From Mucilaginibacter pallidiroseus (lineage in GTDB: Bacteria > Bacteroidota > Bacteroidia > Sphingobacteriales > Sphingobacteriaceae), in the NCBI RefSeq assembly GCF_007846085.1, contig NZ_VOEJ01000001.1:186001-250000 (forward strand): a DNA stretch of 64,000 nucleotides, given 5' to 3'. Made by a program: the position numbers and the translations under genes. The notes beneath the pieces were generated by a model. The model saw nothing but the letters and a program-made list of their open reading frames with translations, was not told the origin of the DNA and ran no database searches. Below, piece by piece: positions 7,789-15,381 of the stretch; position 1 is the stretch's first letter; each line of letters opens with the position of its first letter.

Positions 7789-8688
7789 TCAATGTGCGTT
7801 GGCGGTAAATTTATCGGCCACAACCAACTCTTTACTACCGGCAGTGTACTTGTAAAAGCCACTGCCACTTTTTATGCCTAAGTGCCCTGCGGTTACCATA
7901 TTTACAAGTAACGGGCATGGTGCATATTTCGGATTACCAAAGCCGCTTTGAAGTACTTTTAATATAGCCAGGCACACGTCAAGCCCAATAAAATCTGCCA
8001 ATTGCAAGGGGCCCATAGGGTGCGCCATACCCAATTTCATTACGGTATCTATTTCGCTCACGCCCGCTACACGCTCGTATAAGGTGTAAATGGCTTCGTT
8101 TATCATGGGCATCAGTATACGGTTGGCAACAAATCCGGGATAGTCATTAACCTCCACAGGGTCTTTACCAAGCCGGCGCGACAGCTCCATGACGGTGTTT
8201 GTAACTTCGTTGGTAGTAGCATACCCTCTTATAACTTCCAACAGCTTCATAACCGGTACGGGGTTCATAAAGTGCATTCCAATAACATTTTCAGGATGAG
8301 CAGTAATGGCTGCTATCTCGGTTATAGATATGGAAGATGTGTTTGATGCAAGTATTGTTTCGGGCCGACAAACTTGGCTAAGCTGTTTAAAAAGCTCAAG
8401 TTTTATGTCGCGGTTTTCGGTAGCAGCTTCCACAACAAGGTCAGCATTGGCGGCACCATCATTAACATTTGTGAAGGTTTTGATATTGGCCAGTGTTGAT
8501 GCTTTTGCAGCATCGTCAATTATGCCCTTGTTAATCTGCCTGTCAAGATTGCCTGATATAGTTTGCAGGGCTTTTTGCAAAGCTGCCTCATTAACGTCAA
8601 CCAAAGATACAGTAAAACCATTTTGGGCGAAGGTGTGTGCAATGCCGTTACCCATTGTGCCCGACCCAATAACTGTAATATTTTTCAT
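7789..8688 (-). CDS. 3-hydroxybutyryl-CoA / 3-hydroxyacyl-CoA dehydrogenase
   Basis: The 299-aa protein has an N-terminal Rossmann NAD-binding site (VIGSGTMGNGIA, about 6-17), the family signature GMHFMNPVPVMKLLEVIRG (about 140), and the C-terminal helical domain with DYPGFVANRILMPMINEA (about 182). Length and motifs match stand-alone short 3-hydroxyacyl-CoA dehydrogenases (Hbd/PaaH type), which interconvert acetoacetyl-CoA and 3-hydroxybutyryl-CoA or act in beta-oxidation. No thiolase or enoyl-CoA hydratase gene is adjacent, so the pathway cannot be assigned. The start at 8688 puts the GxGxxG motif at the proper distance. Confidence 0.92.
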   Translation of the reverse strand: MKNITVIGSGTMGNGIAHTFAQNGFTVSLVDVNEAALQKALQTISGNLDRQINKGIIDDAAKASTLANIKTFTNVNDGAANADLVVEAATENRDIKLELFKQLSQVCRPETILASNTSSISITEIAAITAHPENVIGMHFMNPVPVMKLLEVIRGYATTNEVTNTVMELSRRLGKDPVEVNDYPGFVANRILMPMINEAIYTLYERVAGVSEIDTVMKLGMAHPMGPLQLADFIGLDVCLAILKVLQSGFGNPKYAPCPLLVNMVTAGHLGIKSGSGFYKYTAGSKELVVADKFTANAH

Positions 8689-8750
8689 GTTTATAATTGT
8701 AGCATTTGCTTAAACAAGCGGTGTGTAATCACAAACTTAATATTTACTGG

Positions 8751-8758
8751 TAGCTTTG
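8751..8758 (+). promoter_or_regulatory. -7 box (TAGCTTTG) of the Crp-family gene
   Basis: Exact TAnnTTTG match 28 nt before the chosen ATG at 8787; it gives a short 5' leader of about 24 nt. Confidence 0.45.
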
Positions 8759-8786
8759 TAATATCAGCAGCTAAAATTATTTGCCC

Positions 8787-9380
8787 ATGCTAAATGCCGA
8801 AGAGGTAAGCTTTTACCTTTCCATATTTAAAGGTCTCGATTCCAAAGACATTTACGAACTGGTTAAAATGTCGCACACGCGCAGGTTAGCAGCAGGAGAG
8901 GTATATATCAAGAATGGATCAAGCTATCAAAAGTTAGCATACATTAAAAAGGGCCTGATCCGTGCATACCACTTACAGGAAAACGGTGATGATATAACCA
9001 TACTGCTACGATGGGAAAATCAGTTGATAGCATCGCACGATAATATTATATACGGAAAACCTTCCCGCTTTACTTACCAGGCTATGGAAGATACCGTATT
9101 GATAGAGATTGACTATCAAAAAGCCCAGGCTATTTTGGACAACAACCCAAAGTTATCATCAACAAGGCACACTTTTTTGCTTAACATGCTGGCCGAATCC
9201 ATGAGCAGGGTAGAGTCATTCGTACTGCTTACGCCCGAGGAACGCTATCAACAACTGGTAAATGAAAAAGCAGACATTGTGAATCGCGTGCCCGATAAAT
9301 ACATTGCCACACTTTTGGGTATAACACCTGTATCATTAAGCCGCATCCGCAAACGTATTGCGCTCTCTGGCAGGCATTAA
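8787..9380 (+). CDS. Crp/Fnr-family transcriptional regulator
   Basis: A 197-aa protein with an N-terminal cyclic-nucleotide-binding-like beta roll (about 10-120; AAGEVYIKNGSSYQKLAYIKKGLIRAY) and a C-terminal winged HTH (PDKYIATLLGITPVSLSRIRKRI, about 168-190). It belongs to the large Bacteroidota group of Crp-like regulators that lack the cAMP-contacting residues of E. coli Crp, so the ligand is unknown. The frame is open two codons further upstream at a TTG (8781), but ATG 8787 is the better start. It is divergent from the dehydrogenase gene and followed 63 bp later by a fatty acid hydroxylase gene, a possible target. Confidence 0.9.
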   Translation: MLNAEEVSFYLSIFKGLDSKDIYELVKMSHTRRLAAGEVYIKNGSSYQKLAYIKKGLIRAYHLQENGDDITILLRWENQLIASHDNIIYGKPSRFTYQAMEDTVLIEIDYQKAQAILDNNPKLSSTRHTFLLNMLAESMSRVESFVLLTPEERYQQLVNEKADIVNRVPDKYIATLLGITPVSLSRIRKRIALSGRH

Positions 9381-9443
9381 TTATCTTTTGTTAATTTTTT
9401 TGGTGGGCTACTCGCCTAAATTCGTGTATTAATTTTCATCATT

Positions 9444-10271
9444 ATGGAGAAAATAATTCACGGTATATTAACCATATTCAGCGTCACCGTCATAAGGTAT
9501 TTTGTATTGGCGGGTGTTCCCTTCTTTTTGTTTTACAAACTTTTAAATAAGTGGTATGGTAAAGCTAAGATCCAAAGCAGAGATGCAGGATTGAGCGATT
9601 TTAAGCGGGAAATATTACAGTCAGTGCAAACCACGGGCGTTTTCGCCGTTATAGCTTTTGCGGTAATGTACACGCCTTTCCGCAACTACACGCAGCTTTA
9701 TAGTTCGTTAACAGATTTTCCATTATGGTACTTGCCTGTCAGCCTGGTACCGAGCCTCATCATACACGATACCTATTTTTATTGGATGCACAGGTTTTTG
9801 CATCATAAAAAGCTGTTTCGTTTAACACATCTGGTTCATCATCAATCTACCAATCCATCCCCGTGGGCGTCGTACTCATTTCATTTTTTGGAATCATGTA
9901 CCGAAGGTTTTGTATTGGTAGTTATTGTAATGTTGATACCTATACATCCGGTTGTGGTAATTTGGTTCACAATTGTAGGCTTCATCATCAACGTTTACGG
10001 GCATTTAGGTTACGAGATTGCACCACGATGGTTGCGCGGTTCATTCTTATTTCAAGTCATCAATACATCGGTGCATCACAACCTGCATCACAGCAAATTT
10101 AAAGGTAACTATGGCTTATACTTTAGGGTTTGGGACAGGCTTATGAAAACCGAACACCCCGATTACGTGAAGGAGTACGACCGTATACAAGCCAATCGGT
10201 TTAAAGCACCGGTAAACGTTTCGCAAGAAAAACAAACGCAGGCTAATGCTGCTGCTTTAAATAGCAAATAA
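9444..10271 (+). CDS. Sterol desaturase / fatty acid hydroxylase family membrane protein
   Basis: The 275-aa integral membrane protein has the eight-His diiron signature of the fatty acid hydroxylase superfamily: HDTYFYWMHRFLHH (about 108-121), HLVHH (about 129-133) and VHHNLHH (about 211-217). Hydrophobic segments near 15-30, 65-85, 90-105 and 155-185 are consistent with an inner-membrane enzyme. Such enzymes introduce hydroxyl groups or double bonds into lipids using O2; the substrate here is unknown. The C-terminal 25 residues are Gln/Ala-rich and look unstructured. Its position just after the Crp-like gene on the same strand allows co-regulation. Confidence 0.88.
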   Translation: MEKIIHGILTIFSVTVIRYFVLAGVPFFLFYKLLNKWYGKAKIQSRDAGLSDFKREILQSVQTTGVFAVIAFAVMYTPFRNYTQLYSSLTDFPLWYLPVSLVPSLIIHDTYFYWMHRFLHHKKLFRLTHLVHHQSTNPSPWASYSFHFLESCTEGFVLVVIVMLIPIHPVVVIWFTIVGFIINVYGHLGYEIAPRWLRGSFLFQVINTSVHHNLHHSKFKGNYGLYFRVWDRLMKTEHPDYVKEYDRIQANRFKAPVNVSQEKQTQANAAALNSK

Positions 10272-10286
10272 AAATAAGGAGCATAA

Positions 10287-10319
10287 ATAACAAAAGCGGC
10301 TATAAGCCGCTTTTGTTAT
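10287..10319. terminator. Bidirectional terminator between convergent genes
   Basis: A 14-bp perfect stem (ATAACAAAAGCGGC and complement) with a 5-nt loop. It has an A-run on one side and a T-run on the other, and lies between the stops of the hydroxylase gene (+) and the Spy-like gene (-). Confidence 0.85.
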
Positions 10320-10332
10320 GTTTAAAACGTTA

Positions 10333-10692
10333 TTACTTGCTTGGAGGAGCGCCACCGCCACCGTTTTGCATACGGGCGCGTCTTTCATCCTGCATTTTTT
10401 GCCAGGCAGCAGCCTGCTCTGTAGTGAGGATGGCTTTAATTTTATCTGTAGATGCCTGCATCAACGGGCGAAAAGCCGACCTGTCGCCACCGGCATTACG
10501 CAAACTGTCGAGTGATTTAGCCTGCGCCTGGTAAATAGCTGTTACTTTTGCGGTTTGCTCATCGCTCAGTTTAAGCGTTTCTTTTAATTGTTTAGCTCTG
10601 TCTTCGGGGCTCCTCATTTGGCGGCCACCTTGTGCAAAACTTACTGCTGATATCCCAACCAGGAAAAAGCAGATTAACATGATTTTTTTCAT
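10333..10692 (-). CDS. Small secreted Spy/CpxP-like (LTxxQ-type) protein
   Basis: The 119-aa product begins with a Sec signal peptide (MKKIMLICFFLVGISAVSFAQG; cleavage after SFA or AQ). The mature part is an amphipathic helical protein: RAKQLKETLKLSDEQTAKVTAIY and KIKAILTTEQAAAWQKMQ follow the 'L(S/T)xEQ' pattern of the Spy/CpxP/DUF4890-type periplasmic proteins. The tail is Gly/Pro-rich. Proteins of this shape act as periplasmic chaperones or stress sensors in proteobacteria; in Bacteroidota the role is unproven. It shares a bidirectional terminator with the convergent hydroxylase gene and appears monocistronic. Confidence 0.82.
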   Translation of the reverse strand: MKKIMLICFFLVGISAVSFAQGGRQMRSPEDRAKQLKETLKLSDEQTAKVTAIYQAQAKSLDSLRNAGGDRSAFRPLMQASTDKIKAILTTEQAAAWQKMQDERRARMQNGGGGAPPSK

Positions 10693-10765
10693 CTTATCGT
10701 TTTTTAGTTTTTAATTGATGATAAGATAAATATAGCTGCTATTGGTTTAACCCGCACCATGTAAC

Positions 10766-11539
10766 TTAATTGTTGCCTTGCAGGTTAGCTATTGATCGTT
10801 GCATTTGCGCCATCATGCTGGTAAGGCTTTCCATAGTAGGCTCGGGCATTGGTTGCGGCATTTGTGTAGATATATATGCTTTGGCTTTCCAAATCTCTAA
10901 TAGGTCTTCGCCATTAATCTCATAAGGTTCATAAACAGGATTGTCTGATACAAGCTTAAGTTTCTTGTTTTCACGAAACTTGTTACCCGCCCTCTTATAA
11001 ACCACTCCATCATTTTTAGATATAAATACATAGGTTTCACCTGCCTTTACCTCGGCCCAGTTTTCCTGGTATTCACCTATTATAATAGTACCCGATTGCA
11101 GGGGAAGCATCGAGTCGCCTTTTATTTCGAAGGCCCGATATGTGCCTTGTTTAAACATAGGCAAATAAAACTTTGGCAGGGCAGCTACATACTCCGGATC
11201 CGCATAGCCGTTAAGGTAACCGGCACTTGCTTTAAGCGGCACAAGCTCAATGTTTTCGTTATCATCTTTGTCGACCGAAATACTTAGCACCCTAAGGTTT
11301 GCAGGGTTGCCTTTTGGCTTGGGTGCCCATTTCTCATCGATCGTTTCGTTAATAAAGTCATCAATAGATATGTCAAAAAATAATGCTAAAGATTTTAGTA
11401 ATTCGTATTTAGGTTCCGCGCGTTCTTCCTCATATGCGCCTACTAATGAACGTTTTATACCAACCTGATCAGCAAATTGCTGCTGTGTTAACCCTTTCTT
11501 TTTCCTGAGAAATTTAATATTTGATGAAATTTTTGACAT
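10766..11539 (-). CDS. XRE-family HTH repressor with S24 (LexA/CI-like) domain
   Basis: A 257-aa regulator. Residues 7-62 form an XRE helix-turn-helix (LRKKKGLTQQQFADQVGIKRSLVGAYE). Residues about 100-215 form an S24/LexA-like domain with the catalytic Ser143 (GDSMLP) and Lys182 (VVYKR). An Ala-Gly pair at 106-107 (KASAGYLNGY) sits where self-cleavage occurs in LexA/CI proteins, so RecA-stimulated autoproteolysis is plausible. The C-terminal 30 residues are Met/Gln/Pro-rich. An imperfect palindrome (11552-11570) just before the start is a likely autoregulatory operator. No phage genes are nearby, so this looks like a chromosomal stress regulator rather than a prophage repressor. Confidence 0.88.
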   Translation of the reverse strand: MSKISSNIKFLRKKKGLTQQQFADQVGIKRSLVGAYEEERAEPKYELLKSLALFFDISIDDFINETIDEKWAPKPKGNPANLRVLSISVDKDDNENIELVPLKASAGYLNGYADPEYVAALPKFYLPMFKQGTYRAFEIKGDSMLPLQSGTIIIGEYQENWAEVKAGETYVFISKNDGVVYKRAGNKFRENKKLKLVSDNPVYEPYEINGEDLLEIWKAKAYISTQMPQPMPEPTMESLTSMMAQMQRSIANLQGNN

Positions 11540-11551
11540 AAATATTTGGAA

Positions 11552-11570
11552 TTGCTAAAATGTTTAGTAA
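11552..11570. promoter_or_regulatory. Candidate operator palindrome TTRCTAAA-N3-TTTAGYAA
   Basis: TTGCTAAA-ATG-TTTAGTAA is a near-perfect dyad (7 of 8 positions) 13 bp upstream of the S24 repressor start. A further half-site TTAGCAA occurs at 11587-11593, toward the divergent GIY-YIG gene. This fits a dimeric repressor controlling both divergent genes; inferred from position and symmetry. Confidence 0.45.
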
Positions 11571-11624
11571 TTTTATGCTCATAAAGTTAGCAAATATTTT
11601 TAACCCGGCAAATTTTTTTATCAA

Positions 11625-11987
11625 ATGAAGAGCTTCGTATATATTATAACTGACAGAAACAGGAAGAACTTACATGTAGGAATGTGCTCAGATCTGTTAA
11701 AAACCATTAAGTTTTACAGCGAGATGCCAACCTTGTTTTTTGATAGCGCAAACCAGCTTAACCGTTTGGTTTACTTTGAGGAGATAAATACCGAAGAGCA
11801 GGCCATGGCTCGTTTTCAGCAGGTAAGCACCTTTACCCGTATGCAAAAAGAAAAAATGATACGCCAGGTAAACACCGATTGGATTGACCTTACTGCCGGG
11901 CTTAATTATGAAAGCGGTATACGTGTAAGGCCATCAGTTTATGGCAGGCCATCTATACAGCCAACCCGTCGTGCGGTTGCATTGTAA
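11625..11987 (+). CDS. GIY-YIG-fold protein (degenerate nuclease)
   Basis: This 120-aa protein has an N-terminal GIY-YIG-like fold: FVYIITDRNRKNLHVGMC corresponds to the paired tyrosine/glycine strands, followed by an LVYFEEINTEEQAMARFQQV segment like that of UvrC/YhbQ-type GIY-YIG domains. The motif is degraded (YII...HVG in place of GIY...YIG), so catalysis is uncertain. The tail is Arg/Pro-rich. It is divergent from an S24-type repressor across an 85-bp region holding a palindrome, which suggests that repressor controls it. A DNA-damage-linked role is inferred only from that pairing. Confidence 0.65.
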   Translation: MKSFVYIITDRNRKNLHVGMCSDLLKTIKFYSEMPTLFFDSANQLNRLVYFEEINTEEQAMARFQQVSTFTRMQKEKMIRQVNTDWIDLTAGLNYESGIRVRPSVYGRPSIQPTRRAVAL

Positions 11988-12091
11988 TTTTAGTTTAACA
12001 GAATTTACACTCCTGCGTGTTTGCAAGTAGATATGTATTAGTTAATGGATTTTTTCTGCTAACTAATAACTGCTAACTGCCGACTAACCCG

Positions 12092-15000
12092 CTACCATCC
12101 CGGTGTAAAGTTGAAGCCGAATACTGTTTTCTTGTCCGTCCGGTTAAAAGGTATGGCCACATATGGCTCCAATATCAGGGCACCGAAAAGGTTTACCCTT
12201 AACGACACACCTGCGCTAAGTGCCGGCACACGCTGATTTGTGTTGTAAACCGTATTTTGTACCTGTTTACCACTTGCATCAAGTATAGGTGCGCCGGTAA
12301 CAGGATCTACCGCCGGCTCAGTGCCAATAGCATCAGGGCTTTTTTGAAATTTTATATCATTACCACCGTTCCAGGCTAAACCTGCATCAAAAAAGAAGTT
12401 AAGGTCACTAAACAGGAACTTTGATTTGATTGCCGCCAGTTTTTCGGGGCCTGTAAACGGAACCCGCATCTCGAAATTTGCTACCGCTATACGGTTACCA
12501 TACAACTGATTAATATTGAAGCCATTTTTATTTGATGATGATGAGTTATAAAATGATTGCGCTTCGTAACCACGTATCAGGAAAGGGTATCCCAAATATA
12601 ACTGATATAGGTTTTGTGACCCTTCTCCAAATCGCCCATAGCCGTACAACCTGCCGGCAAAAGTTACCGGACCTGTACGCACGTACTTGCGTAAATCTAT
12701 AGTAGGCGAGAAAAATTTGTAAGTTCCCACGTTGTATTCAGCCTCGATCCTGAACCTGTGCCCATTAAGCGGGGCGGTTATACCAAAATATGAGTCATCG
12801 CCAACAAGTGCCGTGCTTAAGCCATACACCTGAAATGGTTTGAGATTTAATCCGGTCTCTGATTGAAACTGTGCGCTGGATACCTTGTGCTTGTCAAATT
12901 CAACTATCTGGCCAATATATGTTGTCGAGTTGCCACTTGCGTCGGTAGATGTTTGGTACTGGTAATAGCTGCTATACCTGTCTATGCGGTACGAGTAGCG
13001 TGATATGTTGGCACCAAATTCGGCCCGTAAAGTTCTTGAGAAAGGGTAGGATGCGATACCTTGCACCGCGTCTTCAAACGTGCGGATAATATCGTACCTT
13101 TCTTCATAAACAGGCGTTTCTACCCCGTTTATGTTACGCGTAGTAAAGTCATTACCAAAGTAACCCGATTGATACGGAATATGCGACAAGCCGAAGCCAA
13201 AGCTCCAGCGTTTGCGCTGGTTTATGTACAATGCCGACGCACCAAAGTCATATATCTCGCCATTTACAGCTGCGCCTGCATATATCTGGTTACGGCCCAA
13301 AATGTCACTGAAAACACCCATAATGCCGCTTGATAAGCCTGCACCGTAAACGCTGTTTACACCCACGCCCACGCCACTGCTTGCCAGTGCGTCGAGTTTA
13401 AATTTGGGTTTGTAAGCAACGCTCTTAATCGAATCGACCGGGAACCTTGGATATGCTAAAAAGTTGTTAAGGTTATTGTTAATTAAATCCACACCAACAG
13501 CACGTGGGGGCGGTAGCAAGGCTGCATCAAAGTTGGTGCTACCCGGTGCTACATCTACAGGCTTAAAATCCGAAGCCTTTGCATTATAGATGCTGTATTT
13601 TTGCGCCCTGTAATATGAATAGACGATATCGTCATTGTTCGATACACTCAGCGCCGGCGAAAACTCCGTAATCCCGCTAATGCCGGTAAACAGATCTGTA
13701 AGCTGTGCTACTTTTGCGTCGGCAAAGGTATAGCTGTACAGGTTACGGAAACCATCACGGTTTGATAGGAAATAAACTTTTTTACCGTCGCCGGAGTACA
13801 TCGGGTTTAAGTTGTTTGCGCCGTTAAATACATTAATATCTGTAATGTGGCCGGTGGCAAGATCGAGCTCAGCAAGATTAAATGTAATTTGTTGCGAGTA
13901 CGTTTTGTCATAAGTAGCCCTGTCGCTCGCGTAAATTATTTTCCTTCCGTCTTTTGAGAAACTTGGCTGGTAATCTGAATACTTATCATTTGTAAGCTGC
14001 CGCACTTGCTTCGTCTGGAAATTGTACATGTACAGATCGCTTTGCCCTTCCGACAATCCCTGGAAGGCAATGTTATTCCCATCCGGAGACCATGACAAAT
14101 TGCTGAACTGCTCGGCCTTATCCATACCGATGTCGTTTAGGATCCGCCCATCGGGTACCGAAACGACGATCAGGCGGTTACGCCCTTTGCTAAATACGCT
14201 GAATGCAAACTTTTTGCCATCGGGGGCCCATGTGCCGGCCGACTCGATAAAGTTAAATTCATCGATATGTGTATTAGAAATTTTGCTGGTAAGTTTTTTT
14301 AAGATGACACCGCTTTTAGCATCCGCCAGGTAAAGATCAATACTGAACAAACTTTTCGACGACAGGAATGCCACATACTTACCGTCCGGGCTTACGGCAG
14401 GTGCAACGGTAAGATCGCCGCCGGTTTTGGAATCAACCAACTTAAAACCAACCGGCTTTTGTACCGTGTCTTTTAAATATGGCTTGTAAGTTTGCTCGAT
14501 AGATGCCCGCCACAAGCGCGACAGGGTTTTGTCGTCGTATCCAAAGGTGCGCCTTATGCCATACTCCAGCCCGTAACGTGCAACGTTTTTAAAGAAAGGT
14601 ACAATGATGGTATCGCCATAGGTTGAACCCAAATATGACCAAAACGCTTCGCCGTAACGATAGGGGAAGTATTTGCTGCTTGTAGTTAACTCCCTTACGG
14701 TTGGGATATCTTTATTGAGGTATGCATCACGCATCCACATGGCTGTGTACGCATCTTTTTTACCGATAGATAGGTATTCGGCCATACCCTCAACCATCCA
14801 CAAAGGCAGGTTGCCAATGTTTTCAGCGTTTGAAGAGTCGTGGCCCAGTAGTGTATGATATTGAAAGGCATGCACCAACTCGTGCCCCAAAACATGCCGG
14901 GTAGTTTGGTGCGTTTCCATCACGGGCATTATTACGCGGTTTTTAAGGCCTTCCGTAACACCGCCCGTACCCACACTTATTTCACCGTCTAACGCAGTTG

Positions 15001-15319
15001 TTTGTTGAAAGTCGGGATGATTAGCGTACAGTATTATGGGATTGGGCTTATTAAATGTATCTCTGAAAACCTGCTGATGCAGGGTATACCACAATTCGCT
15101 TTCCTGCGCAAAACGCTTTAGCATACTATCATTTTTCATGTAATAGTATATCTCGAAGTGCGGCGTTTTTAAAACCTTAAAATTTAGGTTTTTGTAGCGT
15201 ACCTTATTTTGGCCGAAATATTGCGCCTGTGCCTGCCTGTTTATAAACATTGATGCTGCTATGATAAAAAACATCACAGCAATTTTTACAGATGCGCGAA
15301 AAGCGTAGAGTTTATTCAT
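12092..15319 (-). CDS. Metalloprotease-like / TolB-type propeller / outer-membrane barrel fusion
   Basis: A 1075-aa secreted protein with a Sec signal peptide (about 1-32, ending AQAQ). Three modules are visible. Residues about 45-290 form a gluzincin-like peptidase region with HELVHAFQ (146-153) and a downstream Glu in MVEGMAEYLS (about 178), i.e. HExxH plus a third zinc ligand. Residues about 300-590 contain repeated SPDGKYVAF / WAPDGKKFAF / SPDGNNIAF / FSKDGRKIIY motifs of a TolB/PD40 beta-propeller. Residues about 690-1075 look like a BamA/D15-type outer membrane beta-barrel (GYPFLIRGYEAQSFY, alternating strands, terminal FNFTPGW). The combination suggests a surface or periplasmic peptidase anchored by its own barrel. 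It lies 62 bp downstream of PBP1A on the same strand. Substrate unknown. Confidence 0.82.
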   Translation of the reverse strand: MNKLYAFRASVKIAVMFFIIAASMFINRQAQAQYFGQNKVRYKNLNFKVLKTPHFEIYYYMKNDSMLKRFAQESELWYTLHQQVFRDTFNKPNPIILYANHPDFQQTTALDGEISVGTGGVTEGLKNRVIMPVMETHQTTRHVLGHELVHAFQYHTLLGHDSSNAENIGNLPLWMVEGMAEYLSIGKKDAYTAMWMRDAYLNKDIPTVRELTTSSKYFPYRYGEAFWSYLGSTYGDTIIVPFFKNVARYGLEYGIRRTFGYDDKTLSRLWRASIEQTYKPYLKDTVQKPVGFKLVDSKTGGDLTVAPAVSPDGKYVAFLSSKSLFSIDLYLADAKSGVILKKLTSKISNTHIDEFNFIESAGTWAPDGKKFAFSVFSKGRNRLIVVSVPDGRILNDIGMDKAEQFSNLSWSPDGNNIAFQGLSEGQSDLYMYNFQTKQVRQLTNDKYSDYQPSFSKDGRKIIYASDRATYDKTYSQQITFNLAELDLATGHITDINVFNGANNLNPMYSGDGKKVYFLSNRDGFRNLYSYTFADAKVAQLTDLFTGISGITEFSPALSVSNNDDIVYSYYRAQKYSIYNAKASDFKPVDVAPGSTNFDAALLPPPRAVGVDLINNNLNNFLAYPRFPVDSIKSVAYKPKFKLDALASSGVGVGVNSVYGAGLSSGIMGVFSDILGRNQIYAGAAVNGEIYDFGASALYINQRKRWSFGFGLSHIPYQSGYFGNDFTTRNINGVETPVYEERYDIIRTFEDAVQGIASYPFSRTLRAEFGANISRYSYRIDRYSSYYQYQTSTDASGNSTTYIGQIVEFDKHKVSSAQFQSETGLNLKPFQVYGLSTALVGDDSYFGITAPLNGHRFRIEAEYNVGTYKFFSPTIDLRKYVRTGPVTFAGRLYGYGRFGEGSQNLYQLYLGYPFLIRGYEAQSFYNSSSSNKNGFNINQLYGNRIAVANFEMRVPFTGPEKLAAIKSKFLFSDLNFFFDAGLAWNGGNDIKFQKSPDAIGTEPAVDPVTGAPILDASGKQVQNTVYNTNQRVPALSAGVSLRVNLFGALILEPYVAIPFNRTDKKTVFGFNFTPGW

Positions 15320-15381
15320 ATAAGGCAGTTCACAGTTAATGCTAATTTAAATATTTGCCTGCACAATTTGGCGTAGCTATG

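Noticed and set aside
10766..11987. S24 repressor plus GIY-YIG gene as a prophage remnant
   Set aside because: No integrase, portal, capsid, tail or lysis gene is near, and the neighbours are ordinary chromosomal genes.
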